Assembly (NCBI RefSeq): GCF_003255815.1
Contig: NC_037683.1
Location: 79,171,440 to 79,235,439 of the forward strand
Reading direction: 5' to 3'
Length of the DNA stretch: 64,000 nt
From: Theropithecus gelada
Taxonomy: Eukaryota; Chordata; Mammalia; Primates; Cercopithecidae
Below, one piece after another: positions 37,485 to 49,678 of this stretch. Position 1 is the first letter of the stretch, and the number at the start of each line of letters is the position of its first letter. A program made the translations under genes and the position numbers. The notes below the pieces were generated by a model. That model saw only the letters and a list, made by a program, of their open reading frames with translations. It did not search any database and was not told where the DNA came from.

Positions 37485-38292
37485 TTCTAATAGTTGTTAG
37501 TTTATAGAAAGACAATTGATACTCGTGCAGTGCATTTATATCCTGCAACTGCTAAACACACATTAAGTTTAGGATCTTTTTTATAGATTTTGTAAGATTA
37601 TCTGGACAGTTGATAATGTCATTTGTGAATAAAGAAACTTTACGTCTTCCTTTCAATCTGGGTGCATTTTATTTCTTTTTTCTTGTATTATTGTATTGAC
37701 TAGAATCTCTAATACAATAGTGAATTGAAGTGGTGAAAGAAAAGAGCCTTGGCTTATTCCTGATCTTAGGGTGAGAGCAGTCAGTCAGTCTTTCACTTTT
37801 AAATGTGATGTTAGCTGTAAACATTTTGTAAATGTTCTTTGTGAGGTTGAGGAGGTAGCTTCTAGTTTGCTGAGTTTTTTTTTTTAATTAGGAATAGACG
37901 CTGTATTCTGTCAAATGCTATTTCTATATCTGTTGAGATGATTACTTGGTTTCTTTTGTAACCTATTTATGTCACAAATTACATTAGTTGGTTTTCAATT
38001 GTTAAACTAGCCCTGCATCCTTAAGATAAACCCCATATGGTCATGTTGTATTATCCATTTTCTGTATTGCTGGATTTCATTTGCTAATATATTTTGTTAA
38101 GAATTTTTTCATCTGTGCTCATGAGGAATATTGATCTATTTTCTTGTAATGTCTTCATCTGGTTTTGGTATCAGCGTAATGTTGATCTCTTAAAATGAGT
38201 TGAGAAAGATTCTATTCTCTTCAATTTCCTGGAGAGATTAGGTTGTAATGGTATTATTTCTTTCTTAAATATTTGGTCGAATTTACGAGCAA
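37485..38292 (-). repeat. L1 ORF2 reverse-transcriptase-region fragment (antisense)
   Basis: Continuous complement of ORF2: tatcctgcaactgctaaacac, gaattgaagtggtgaaag, cttattcctgatcttagg, 'tcaaatgctatttctatatctgttgagatgatta', 'tttgctaatatattttgtta' and 'tggttttggtatcagcgtaatg'. Frameshifts and stops are present, so it is dead. Confidence 0.8.
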
Positions 38293-40669
38293 GCCATTTG
38301 GAAGGCCTTGAATGCCAGGCTCAAGAGCTTAGACTTTGCTCAGAAACCTCCAATAGTTTCTATGGTAAAAAGATGATGTCTGCAAAGTGGGTTTTGGAGA
38401 GATGAATCTGGCAGCCATGGGCAGGAAATATGTTGGCAGCGAGGGCAATATAAACACCCAGGAAAACATTATATTCTAATTTCCAAAGTTCCTGCAGAAA
38501 AAGCTTTTGTTTAATCTTTCACAGGCTGGAAGGAATTTCCTACATAGAAAGGAAAGTGACCCCATTTGATGAAAACTATGAATAGTCTGAAAGAAGATTT
38601 TTCTATATGGGGAGGCAATGTTGGGGCTGCAACCATCGTCACTGAAAAATTAGTTCTCCTCCCATGGGTTTCTAATTCAGCGAAATAAACCCAACCTGGC
38701 TTGACATGTGCTTTATGAAGTGCCAAGACCAGAGTTAGATGGCAGCATTTTTAAGTGACTGGAATGTTTTAAAGACGATTTTAGATTTTCTTTTCTTTCT
38801 AGGTTTAGAGTCATGAAAGAAAACAAGTCTGAAGGACCTATTCATAATACAACTCTGTAATGTTGCCACCTTCCTTCAATACTGGAGATTTGTCCTTTTG
38901 AATAAACACAGTCTCCTGTTCTGGGCATGATATCCAACATATTTCTTTCCACACTGTTTATGATTTTTATTAAACAATATTGAAACTCAATTTATCTGAT
39001 TGCAATGGCCAATCTCAATGAGTTTCACTTTATTGCATTGGCTCTCAGGATAGGATAGGCCAGTGCCAACTTAAAAGTTTAGTAACTTAAACTAAAAATA
39101 ATAAAATGAATTTGTCTTAAGGCTGAAACCATCTTATTTTATAAGCCCTTTTCAGCTCCTGAAAATATTTCCCCAAATATAAGTTTTATGAAAGCATCTT
39201 TCAGCATTTTCTTCTGAACTGCAACCCAAACAATGCCTAAACACCTTTCTAATATAATAAAATGTTGTTGGGAAAAAGCCTTGTTAGGGAATGGCTTTCA
39301 CTTGGCATTAGTGTGAATGACTTGGCATTGTCAACATGGGTGGTGTTATTTTAAATACAGAACATCCTGCACAGTGATTTTCATTGTAAAGTCTGTGATG
39401 TCAAACTTCAATAAAATTTCTTTCTGGGAATTGAACCTGCAAAATGTACACATGGCAAATGTCTTTTATTCAAACAGCTTTAAAAACAAAACAAAACAAA
39501 AATCTCACATTTGGATCATATACATCTGTTATCCCATCTGGTCCTCATAACAAATATGTGAAGCAACTAAGTCAAATTTTATAATTCACTCATTGTACAG
39601 ATGCAGAAATGGAGGCATGGACTATAATAAGTAAGTGGCAAAACTAAGATCAGAACTCAAAACTCTCAACTCTAGCTTTCATGCTTCTACACATGGCATA
39701 CCGCCTCTCCAGAGGGACAATACAGAAATGGTAATGAAGTGATTTCTCATTTGCAAGACTCAAAATATACAAACTTGGTATATACATAGGGTGAGCCAAT
39801 ATTACACCCCTGGAGTTGAATATTTTGTCAATAAGTTTCCAAATGTTACAATTCCATAAAGAAATGTCTATGTTTTGCTTTTAAATAAGATATTTTTTTC
39901 CACCCATTAATACACTGTTTTGATGGTATCTCAGAGAACTTATGTGTGGGATTTTAGAAAAAAAAGAAAACAGGCATAGATAATGTGAATTTATTTAAAT
40001 GTATATAAAACCGAGGTTTCTAACTTCCGATATGGACCTTTTTAGAATCCCCATATAGATAGACACCAAGAGATACAGGAATTCCTGAAATTAAATGTAA
40101 AATTTTTTGAGTATAAATGTTTTCTGGGAGGATCTTTTGGTTTCATTGGACTTTTAAAGGGGGTTTGTTTCTTGAGGAATGATTACTCTAATAGACACCA
40201 GAAATAATTCCTCCTATCACCCACCAAAGCAGCCCACAAAGATATCTCCATCTCCTGAGCTTTCAGAGAGTGTGCTATCTGTCTGGCATGTTTATTTGGG
40301 ACCCACTGAGCTTTGCTTTGTCATTTAACTGTTATACGTAAGAGGCACTTCATCTCAATAATCTGTTTCAGAGTACACAGAACCGTTTTGTGCCTGTAGT
40401 AGATGCTTAAGAAATCATAGATTTATAAATGTTGACTTTAAAGTCTCTGATAACTAGGGTAAGAACCCATGAGGACTGTGGGATCAAGCAATGCTTAATT
40501 AAGGTACTTAGTTGGCAAATCAATTCTAAACACAAAAAACTAAGTAACAGGTATGATTATCAAGCTATAGGATAACTTTAAAAATAGCCTCACTAGTGTA
40601 TCATAACCTAGATAATTGTTACCATTTCAATGTGATTCCTTTCCCCAGTTATGTGTTTTTTCAAAGATG
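38293..40669. other. No gene seen; mostly unique intergenic DNA
   Basis: A MIR-like patch may lie near 39560-39700 (aattcactcattgtacagatgcagaaatggagg). No exons or long frames. Confidence 0.5.
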
Positions 40670-40674
40670 ATGCT

Positions 40675-41032
40675 TGTATTAGTCCATTTTCAGACTGCTG
40701 ATGAAGGCATGCTCGAGACTGGAAAGAAAAAGAGGTTTAATGGACTTACACTTCCACATGGCTGGGGAAGCCTCACAATCATAGCAGAAGGGAAGGAGGA
40801 GCAAGTCATGTCTTATATGGATGGCAGTAGGCAAAAAGAGAGCTTATGCAGGGAAACTCCCATTTTTAATACCGTCAGTTCTTATGAGACTTATTCACTA
40901 TCATGAGAACAGCATGGGAAAGACCCATCCCCATGATTAAATTATCTCCCACCAGGTCCCTTCCACAACATGTGGGAATTATGGGAGCTACAAGATGAGA
41001 TTTGGGTGGTGACACAGAGCCAAACCACATCA
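40675..41032 (-). repeat. 3' LTR of the MaLR element
   Basis: About 358 bp, similar along its whole length to 42568-42918 and to the solo LTR at 32741-33095. It runs from the tgtattag end to a ccacatca end. Confidence 0.88.
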
Positions 41033-42567
41033 TTCCACTCCTGGCCCCTCCCAAATTTCATGTCTTCACATTTCAAAACCAATCATGCCTTCCCAACAGT
41101 CCCCCAAAGTCTTAAGCCATTTCAGCATTAACTCAAAAGTCCATAGTCCAAAGTCTCATCTGAGACAAGGCAAGTCCCTTCCGCCTATGAGCCTGTAAAA
41201 TCAAAAGCAAGTTAGTTACTTCCTAGATACAATGAGGGTATAGGCATTGAGTAAATACAGCCATCCCAAACGGGCAAAATTGGCCAAAACAAAGGGGCCA
41301 CAGGCCCCATGCAAGTCCAAAATCCAGCAGGCAGTCAAATCTTAAAGCTCCAAGATCTCCTTAAACTCTGTGTCTCACATTCAGGTCACGCCAATGCAAG
41401 AGGTGAGCTCCCACAGCCTGGGGCAGCTCCGCCCCTGTGACTCCATTCCTGACTGTTTTCGTGGGCTGGTGTTGAGTGTCTGTGGCTTTTCCAGGCACAT
41501 GGTGGAAGCTGTCAAAGGATCTACCATTCTGGGATCTGGAGGACAGAGGCCCTCTTCTCACAGTTCCAGTAGGTGGTGTGCCAGTGGGGGCTCTGTACCC
41601 TACATTTCCCTTTGGCACTTCCCTAGCAGAGGTTCTCCATGAGCGCCCCACCCCTGCAGCAAACTTCTGCCTGGACATCCAGGCATTTCCATACATGCTC
41701 TGAAATTTAGGAGGAGGTTTCAAAACCCCAATTATTGACTTGTGCAGGCTCAACACCATGTAGAAGATGCTAAGGCTTGGGGCTTCCACCCTCTGAAGTA
41801 AAAGCCCAAGCTGTACCTTGACTCCTTTTAGTCATGGCTGGAGCAGCTGGGTTGCAGGAGACCAAGTCCCTAGACTGCACACAGCAGAGGGACCCTGGGC
41901 CTGGGCCACAAAATCATTTTCTCCCTCTAAGCCTCTGGGTCTGTGATGGGAGGGGCTGCTGCAAAAGTCTCTGACATGCCCTGGAAATATTTTCCCCATT
42001 GGCTTGATGACTAACATATGGCTCCTTGTTACTTAGGCAAATTTCTGCAGGCAGATTGAATTTCTCCTCAGAAAATGGAATTATATTTTCTATTGCATTG
42101 TCAGGAAGCAAATTTTTGGAACTTTTATGCTTTGTTTTCCCTTTAAATCTGAATGCCTTTAACAGCACCCAAGTCACCTCTTGAATGCTTTTCTGCTTAG
42201 AAATTTTTTTCTGCCAGATACTCTAAATCATCTCTCTCAAGTTCAAAGTTCCACAGATCTTTAGGGCAGGGGCAAAATGCCACCAGTCTCTTTGCTGAAA
42301 TGTAGCAAGAGTCGCCTTTACTCTAGTTCCCAACAATTTCCTCATCTCTGTCTGAGACCACTTCAGCCTGGATTTCATGTCCATATCATTATCAGCATTT
42401 TGGTCAAAGCCATTCAAGTCTCTAGGAAGTTCCAAACTCTCCTACATTTTCCTGTCTTCTGAGCCCTCCAAACTGTTCCAAACTGCCTGCTACCCAGTTC
42501 CAAAGTCATTTCCACATTTTCTGGTATTTTTTCAGCAGCACCCCACTCTACTGGTACCAATTTGCTC

Positions 42568-42918
42568 TGTTAGTCTGTTTTCATCCTGCTGATAAATACA
42601 TACCCAAGACTGGAAAGAAAAAGTTTAATGGACTTATAGCGCCACATGGCTGGGGAGGACTCACAATTATGCCAGGAGGCAAGGAGGAGCAAGTCACATC
42701 TTACGCGGATGGTGGCAAGCAAAAAGAGACCTTGTGCAGGGAAACTCCTGTTTTTAAAACTATCAGATCTTGTGAGACTTATTCACAATCATGAGAGCAG
42801 CATGGGAAAAACCCACCCCCATGATTCAATTATCTTCCACCTGGTCCCTCCCACAACTCGTGGGAATTATGGGAGCTACAAGATGAGATTTGGATGGGGA
42901 CACAGTCAAACCATGTCA
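42568..42918 (-). repeat. 5' LTR of the MaLR element
   Basis: About 351 bp. Its outer end is ccatgtca and its inner edge has lost two bases (tgttagtctg for tgtattagtctg). It is clearly diverged from its partner LTR, so the insertion is tens of millions of years old. Confidence 0.88.
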
Positions 42919-43743
42919 ATGCTATTAGCTCTACATACAGTCTATAGGACTTCCTCATTAGGACAGCCACGGAGGGTCTCAAAAGGGCATTAACCAGCAT
43001 GACAAATTACTACGTTCCCTGATGGAAAGTGCAATGATTTTGCTGTTTCAAAATCTTAAGTCTACCTTCAAAGATGTAAGGGTTTTATATATGTATATAA
43101 AACAATATGTATGCAAAAATCAGTTTTGTGCTCCCTGAATATAAATCAACGAAAGGACCTGTAACTTGTATGCTGAGTAGTAAATCACTGGGATAGGTAA
43201 ACAATCTCTTATTCTTTCAAGAGACAGTGCTTACTTGGAGGCCTAAATACTGGGATGCTTACTTTAAAAATAATCTATGGTTTGCATTCATGGTATCAAT
43301 TTAGTTTTACAATCCAGTATTTGAGCACTTAAAAAGCATCCAACTTTGTGCTATGCACTGAGGGCACAAAGATTGCAAAGACTAAATTCTTATATAAATG
43401 AAGCTTGTATTTCATTCAGTCAAAGAGTTATATATAATCTCAACATGATGATATACATGGTATTGTAGATTTATATGCCAGGTAGACAAGAGACTCAGGA
43501 CCCAAACAGGGACAACAGGGAAGGCTTCCTGGAAGAAGAGACATCTGAGCCCAGACTTGGAAGAAGAATAAGAGCCAGGTAAGTAAAGGCCAGAAGGGCA
43601 CTTCAAGCAGAGGGAAGAGCAGGAGCAAAGGCACAGTCTTGTACAGAAAACAGCAGTAAAGGAGGAGGTTAAAGGGGAGGGATTGCAAGGAGTTCGGCAT
43701 TACTGAGAAGTTGGCCCGGCCCTCGGAGCCCAGCGCCGCCGCC

Positions 43744-43950
43744 ATGTCCTCCGGGGCTAGCGCGAGCGCCCTGCAGCGCCTGGTGGAGCAGCTCAAGTTG
43801 GAGGCTGGCGTGGAGAGGATCAAGGTCTCTCAGGCAGCTGCAGAGCTTCAACAGTACTGTATGCAGAATGCCTGCAAGGATGCCCTGCTGGTGGGTGTTC
43901 CAGCTGGAAGTAACCCCTTCCGGGAGCCCAGATCCTGTGCTTTACTCTGA
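43744..43950 (+). CDS. GNG10: Intact GNG10-like open reading frame (G-protein gamma-10)
   Basis: 68 codons, the full length of G-protein gamma-10, with no stop or frameshift. Gamma subunits pair with a beta subunit through an N-terminal coiled helix and anchor the dimer to the membrane by a prenylated C-terminus. Visible: MSSGASASALQRLVEQLK at the start (helix that binds beta), the NPFRE motif at residues 57-61, and a C-terminal CALL CaaX box (65-68), whose final Leu predicts geranylgeranylation. The start follows GCCGCCGCCATGT, an adequate Kozak context inherited from the parent. By memory the protein is identical to human GNG10. It could be a young untranscribed processed pseudogene or an expressed retrogene. 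The only promoter candidate is the retained 5' UTR, so transcription is doubtful. Confidence 0.9.
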   Translation: MSSGASASALQRLVEQLKLEAGVERIKVSQAAAELQQYCMQNACKDALLVGVPAGSNPFREPRSCALL

Positions 43951-44877
43951 AGACTCTAGGAGAGAAGTTCGCTGAGGAATGCCTTCAAGCGCAAAGTGAT
44001 GAATGACTGCCTTCAAGTCTCAAGAAAACACTTTTCCCTAACTCTAATTAGAGATGTTTTAGCCCTTTCCTGTGGCCTGGTCCTATAGCGAAAATCACAG
44101 AAATTCATGAGTTTCTACTTGAGTGAGGAAACTGGGTGAAGGAATAGAGTTTTAAATAGTAATAGCCTGGTTTTTTGTGCAAGTACTTTTATACATAAGA
44201 CAAACAAAAACCTTACCACCAAATATACCAAAATGCACCTGTTTCATAAGTGAGTTACTAATATTTCTATGCCTGGAATATCATGTATGTTTGATTTACT
44301 GGATGTTTACATTTTAAGAAGGAAAATAGTTGTGTTTATTTAAACTTGTAAACTGTTGTTCCTGGAAGATATTTATGCCATAAAAAATGTGTTCTTTTCT
44401 CATGAATTCACAATTCCTAAATGAATACAAGAAAGTACAAATTGCTGGGAGGAAGAATAGGCTTTACTAATTGACTGATGTCTTGATTTTTCTAAATGGG
44501 AAGATTGTTTTATTTTTAACACTAAATATAGGAGCAGTTTCTTAGCAAACTTTTTTTGAAGAGTTAATGTTATGATGTGCATTAGGCTGCCCCATCGTGT
44601 ATATAAATGAAGCAGATTCAATCCTTGTATTCTTAGGTTCCTCTACTTTGTAGTTGTGGCTATAAAGAAATACAGAATTTCATATATTTAAAAATGTTTA
44701 AAATGTGACCCACAGAACATTGTAAATGGTTAAAAACTAACATGAAAATATTACAACCTAAAATAATTCTTAACGTCACAAGTGTTTTACTTTGATGATG
44801 TGCCTTTGATTTAATTTGGGACACTTTTTTAGAAGAATACATTATTCATGTTTGTAACAGTCTTTGAAGAGCTTGGA

Positions 44878-44883
44878 AATAAA
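44878..44883 (+). terminator. Poly(A) signal retained in the GNG10 retrocopy
   Basis: AATAAA about 32 nt before the genomic poly(A) tract. It shows that the copied mRNA ended at the parent gene's normal cleavage site. Confidence 0.85.
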
Positions 44884-44946
44884 ATTTCTGCTTAATTAAT
44901 CATTTTTCTATGACAAAAAAAAAAAAAAAAAAAGACGTTGGCCCGG

Positions 44947-47900
44947 GGAACTGCAGGGCATAGAGGGGCCGAACAGCAGGCTGCAGGGTCAGGTCATGGT
45001 GATCTTGAGCCTGAGTCTTGGGACCTTGGCCTTTGTTCTGTAGGCAACAAGAAGTCATCTTAGATAGGAAGTGACATGATCATATTCGGACTTTGAAAAG
45101 ATGATTCCATAGTTCAAGATAGTCCAAGAGCCTACAAGCCATGGCTATACTTAGTCATGTATCCTGACTAGCAAAATGCTGGATGCATATTATTTAAAAG
45201 TCACCTGATCCCACCTAATACATTTAATAACCTGTGACATCATCTGGAGTCACTCTGTCCTTCAATCTCCAGATAATACGGGCTTGAACTTCCATTCCAC
45301 ATCCTGCAGAAAGTCCAGTGTCCCAGCCAGAGTTCTAAGAGACCCTGGGTTGCTTATGTTCTCTGAGTCTAAGCTCTTCAGTGACTTAATTTGTTCAGTT
45401 AACAAATTGTTCAGAAAGTTCCTTCTCTGTTCTGTTGCCATATCAACCCAGGTCTAGGACTGGGCTCCTATCTATGATTTTCATCAAAAGCCACTCCCAC
45501 AAGGTGTTAGTGTGTGCCGAAGACGTTACTGAAGGATCAGGGAGGTGATAGGCCTTACAGTGCCAAAAAGGTAAGCAATCCAAAATTGCATATTGGATAT
45601 TCTTGTTTGTCACCTTGAGCCCCAAATTTCCACGGCACACCATGTGGCTTTGCCCTCCTTTCCACCTTGCTGCTTCACAGCTACTTCCTCATCCCTGACC
45701 TGACCCTGTATTTTCTGTCCACAGAATACAGAGCGATGCAGCCATCTGTAGCCTACTTCCCAAACTTGGCTCAGGACCTCCTTTGGCAGATCCACAGAGT
45801 TTCTTTCCTTTGTAGCTATATAGAAATTTCCCTTCCCGGGGCATTCCTAGCCCTCCTACCAAGGCAAAAGAAGCTACAGTTGGTTTCGGTTTTAGATAAT
45901 CTTTTTCCACCCCCGTTTCACTGGATTTCTGAGACTGAAAGTTGCATACAAACTGGTGTGCCACTTTTGGTGAATTGACACTATTAAGTAGGCCCATTGA
46001 AATATTATCTGTCTCATAATGGAGACAGTTCACAGAGTACTGGGAACACAGTGCCTGCTGCAGGGGCGGGAGAAGAGAGGGAGAATGGCACATAGTCTCT
46101 GTTCCCAGCATAGTCCTCCGTGGAGGTTAGCGGATCCTGACATACAGGAGGTTGGCCTTCTTTTCTGAATGGAAATAGGCACTGGGGCTAATGTCTGGGA
46201 AGAGGCTGCTTTCTGTTTCATAAGCTGTTTGCTACTATTTGGCTTCTATTCTGTAACATGCATGGATGCATTTCAGAGACTCACCTTACTACCTAACATA
46301 ATCCTTTCCTCAAAGTTTTGGCTTTAGGAGGCTTTGTTTTCCCAAACAGAATCCATTTCTGGTTTTTTTTTTTCTTTATCTTAAAGAGTCACAAGTTATT
46401 GTTGAATTTACAGGCTTACTATGAGAGCAATTGTTACTCTGTGGGTGACTTAAGACATTGCTGAATGAGGTCTCCTTCCTGGTAACATTAGGCGGCCCGC
46501 TTTCTGCTTCCTCAGTGGGGCCTGTTGCCTCCTGTATCAGACAATTATCAGAGACTCAGTGACCTTCGGGTTCCTTTTAACTCAGAAATACCAGGATTCT
46601 AAAATTTCTTAGGGAAAGTAGTGTTGATAGTTTTCCAATATTTTTAGAGACCAGACAGGTAACAGGGAAAATATAAAGCAGTTGGATAGACAGAATATGC
46701 TGGACCCTGCCTAAAGCCATCATATTTCAAAAAAATGATGTCATTCATACAACCATTCCTCCAGAGACCATGACAAGAGTTAGTATGGAACTCCATATTA
46801 AAATGATGATGCCAAAATATGTCCCTGGAAAGCCTTTACGTTGAAGGTAGAAAAGAACTTCCTTTGAACGGTTGAAGCCTTTGAACTTTTGGGGGGCTGG
46901 AAGTCATGCTCTAGGCTCTTCTTTTCTTCTAAATCCTGACTTCTTTTGGTTAGGGAGAAGAGGCATGACTTTTCTCCCACTTTCCATGCAGCCTCGTTAT
47001 TTTCCGGCCGTGCTGGGGTTGTGCCGATCATTCCTGCCCAATCAGGGAGGCAGCCAAACAGATATCCCACAGGCAGAGGGCACAGCTGAGATAGGAACTG
47101 GTGAGATTCTCCTGGATTAAGAGACCATCTACAGGCTGAATTCCCCCCACTCTGGGGACACAGCCTGTGCACACACCCCCTGTGATGGACTGAATCTGGA
47201 GTAGAGCTTTCTTTCATCCCTACTGGCTTAGCTCACATCCTGTCCATCTACCAGGGCCACTACCAGTCTCCTAATTTATCTCCCTGTTTTCACCCTTGCT
47301 TCCCTGCTGTCCATTCTAAACAAAGCAGCCAGTGTGAGCCTTTTAAAATTGATGTCGTTCTATTGCCCCAAGCCCACCAAAATTGTCGTGTCACTTAAAA
47401 TTCTGAGTCCAAACCACAGCTCTTGAAATTGACATCACTTGGTCCTTCTTAACTCTCCTCCTACTCTGCCTCTGCCACCCCCAGCTACCAAGGCCATCTT
47501 GCTGCTTCTTAGAGGAATCAAGCATGCTCCTGCCTCTGGATTCACGTATTTACTATGCCTCAGTGGGCTCATACCACATTTCCACTAGGTTCTCTGCTAA
47601 GTCCTCTCTTCGGAGAGCTACCTTAACCACTTTATCTAAAATAGCACATTCTGCCGTTCTCTAGTCCCTTACTCTACTTTGTTTATCTTTATAGATCTTA
47701 TCACTGCCTAACATATAAATGTCGGGTTAGTGCCTGACTCCCAGCTAGAATGAGCATCATGAAGGATGTGGCTCTGGCCCGTCATGTTCTCACTGGTTCC
47801 TCAGAATTCAGGACAATACCTGGTACATAGCAGGCACTAAACAAATGAATGAGGTAAAGACAGCACATGTAGGGGGTGTCTGTGTGTGGCTATAAGGAGG

Positions 47901-49654
47901 GACAGCTTCTGATGGGGCTGATCCGTAGATCCTTCCTCAATTTTGTGAAAAGTTTAAGAAATGTTTGCACTTCCCCGTAACTGATGTTTCATCTAGGATG
48001 TGCCAATTATAAAACTGTTCTGGAACCTTTTAGAATCTGTTAATTCCCGTGAGGTCTGAGGAGGACTGCCAGTTGCTATCTAGTTATCTGAGATTACCTT
48101 CCAGCGTTTAGAAGTCCTGCTTAGGAAACCACAGGGCTACTTGTTTGGGGTCAGGCCAAAAGGCAAATTCCCCTGGAACTTTAAAGAACTAATCCTCAGC
48201 AAATCTCACATGTAAGTGGGTAAATTTAAGGAAACATAAACAATGACTAAGGGTTTAAAATATACTCTCTGCCCTCAATCAACCAGTAGGCAAGAAATGC
48301 CTCTGAATTGAACACTGTAACATGAAATGTTCATGCCTGAAATCTAGCATTCCACATTTCCTAGACTGTGGGCCAGTCATATTTGCTGAGCTTGATAAAT
48401 CCAAAGAGCATGCTATACCTTCTAGAGTGGTATAAGGTACAGTCTGTCTTCTTACCCCCACTAATTAAAAAGACATTTATGAATAATTGAACTTAAACCA
48501 ATCACCTGCGTTCTTTAATCAGCAGAGGGTCACACACGAGGCTTTCTACAAAGCTCATAGGTGCAGGATGATTAATCAACTTGATTTTTTGAAGTAAAAA
48601 ATATTACCAAATGCTAGCATTTCAAGGGGAGATTGAACAAGGAACACTTGCAAATGGAATTTTAATACACGAGTACGGATCAAAATCAGATCTCCGAACA
48701 GACATAAGGATTTTTACTTTAAAAAAGATGAATCATGATTTTTTTTTTTTTTTTTTTGGTGCTAGAGAAGGAAATAACAGTTGTTGTTTGAATGAAGCAC
48801 TTTATATGTGTTGCCTCTCTCTTTTATGAGAACGCTATGGAAGTAGGTGTTGTGATTTTCAGAAGAGGACAGAAGCTTGGATGGAAAGCAACTTACTTGT
48901 GGCCACAGCTTGATAAAGTAGTGGAAAAACATCCAAACTTATATCCACTTACTGCAAAGCTGGTGAGATCAACATCTCAAACAAAATGCAACATCTCACT
49001 TATTAAGGACTCACTGTTGAGCTTTAAAATATTTTTTGACTGTTTCTCTTTCCTTTGATTTGTTTATTTTTCTCCTATTCTTTCGGATCCTCTGAGTCAA
49101 TTTCAAGGTTTAATGCCTAATTTAATTCAGACAATTGGGGCCATTGCTTAGAAAAGTTTTAGGTGGAATATATCTAAGACTCACAAAAGTTTTAGCCTTA
49201 TAAATGAATCTCAACACAGACCATCTAAGAACTGACGAGGAGACAGAATCAAAATGATTTTACTTGTTACATCCTTTCCTGTCCTGTCACCCTGAGGTAT
49301 GCCCCCTTTAGCCGGGTGTTGCCTGTTCTCAGTCACCTACAAGAAGGAAGTGCTAGGCTAACATTCCTAACTAACAGGAGCTTTGACTTCTGTCTTTTTC
49401 ATGGGAAGGGTAGAGAGGGGAAATTTGAGAAGATAATATACTGGCTGTCCATGGTGAGGCACTAACTGTACTAAATATGGCAAGAAAGGGAATATCTCAG
49501 TTTTTCAGCCTGAAGAGTCCAGACCTGGGTGGTCTTACTTGTTTCCTAGAAAGGGGTGACTGAGTCACCTTCAGTGATTCAGTTGAGAAAAGGAAAAAGA
49601 ATTGAATAAAAGCTTTTATAAAAGGTATCTAGAAAAAGGAAAGGCTCACAACAA
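44947..49654. other. No gene seen; spacer between the GNG10 retrocopy and the distal VLDLR end
   Basis: Frames of 127-140 codons (for example 45689-46111 and 46798-47217 on the minus strand) have no motif, and competing frames exist on the other strand. About 47260-47850 looks like an old decayed interspersed repeat (ccagtgtgagccttttaaaat; ttgcccca). The rest is unassigned. Confidence 0.45.
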
Positions 49655-49672
49655 TTATCTCAAAAATAAACT

Positions 49673-49678
49673 TTTATT
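49673..49678 (-). terminator. VLDLR: Distal VLDLR poly(A) signal AATAAA (candidate)
   Basis: The plus strand reads tttatt. On the transcript strand AATAAA lies in AAATAAAAGTTTATTTTTG and is followed within about 30 nt by a GU-rich element (TTGTTGTGAG). This is a complete canonical poly(A) configuration. Confidence 0.6.

Larger units (their letters stand above)
40675..42918 (-). mobile_element. Full-length THE1/MST-type MaLR element (ERVL-MaLR)
   Basis: A 2.24 kb non-autonomous LTR retrotransposon. The two LTRs read tgatgtgg/tgacatgg inward on the minus strand and end in the complement of tgtattag. It is flanked by a perfect 5-bp target duplication, atgct (40670-40674 and 42919-42923). A purine-rich tract (complement of 41033-41057) precedes the 3' LTR, and a TGGTACCAG-like primer site lies just inside the 5' LTR at about 42551-42559. 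The internal part keeps one 142-codon open stretch on the minus strand (41361-41789) with no recognisable enzyme domain, as expected for MaLR internal sequence. Confidence 0.9.
43720..44932 (+). mobile_element. GNG10: GNG10 retrocopy (processed gene copy with poly(A) tail)
   Basis: A processed cDNA copy inserted by the L1 machinery. It has a short GC-rich 5' UTR, an uninterrupted coding region, a long 3' UTR, AATAAA at 44878-44883 and a poly(A) tract from 44915. It is bounded by an imperfect 14-bp target-site duplication (43706-43719 and 44933-44946, 13 of 14 identical). The parent gene has introns in the coding region, so the intronless copy plus tail and duplication makes retroposition near certain. 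It sits in plus orientation, antisense to VLDLR and about 11 kb beyond the VLDLR stop codon. Confidence 0.93.

Noticed and set aside
41361..41789. 142-codon minus-strand open frame
   Set aside because: It lies wholly inside the internal region of the MaLR element at 40675-42918 and shows no enzyme or structural motif, so it is repeat-derived, not a gene.
43440..43823. 127-codon minus-strand frame overlapping the GNG10 copy
   Set aside because: It crosses the insertion boundary between flank and retrocopy and is only the antisense shadow of the GC-rich 5' end.
46798..47217. 139-codon minus-strand frame near the distal VLDLR end
   Set aside because: No recognisable motif and no support from splice or poly(A) signals; a competing plus-strand frame covers the same bases.
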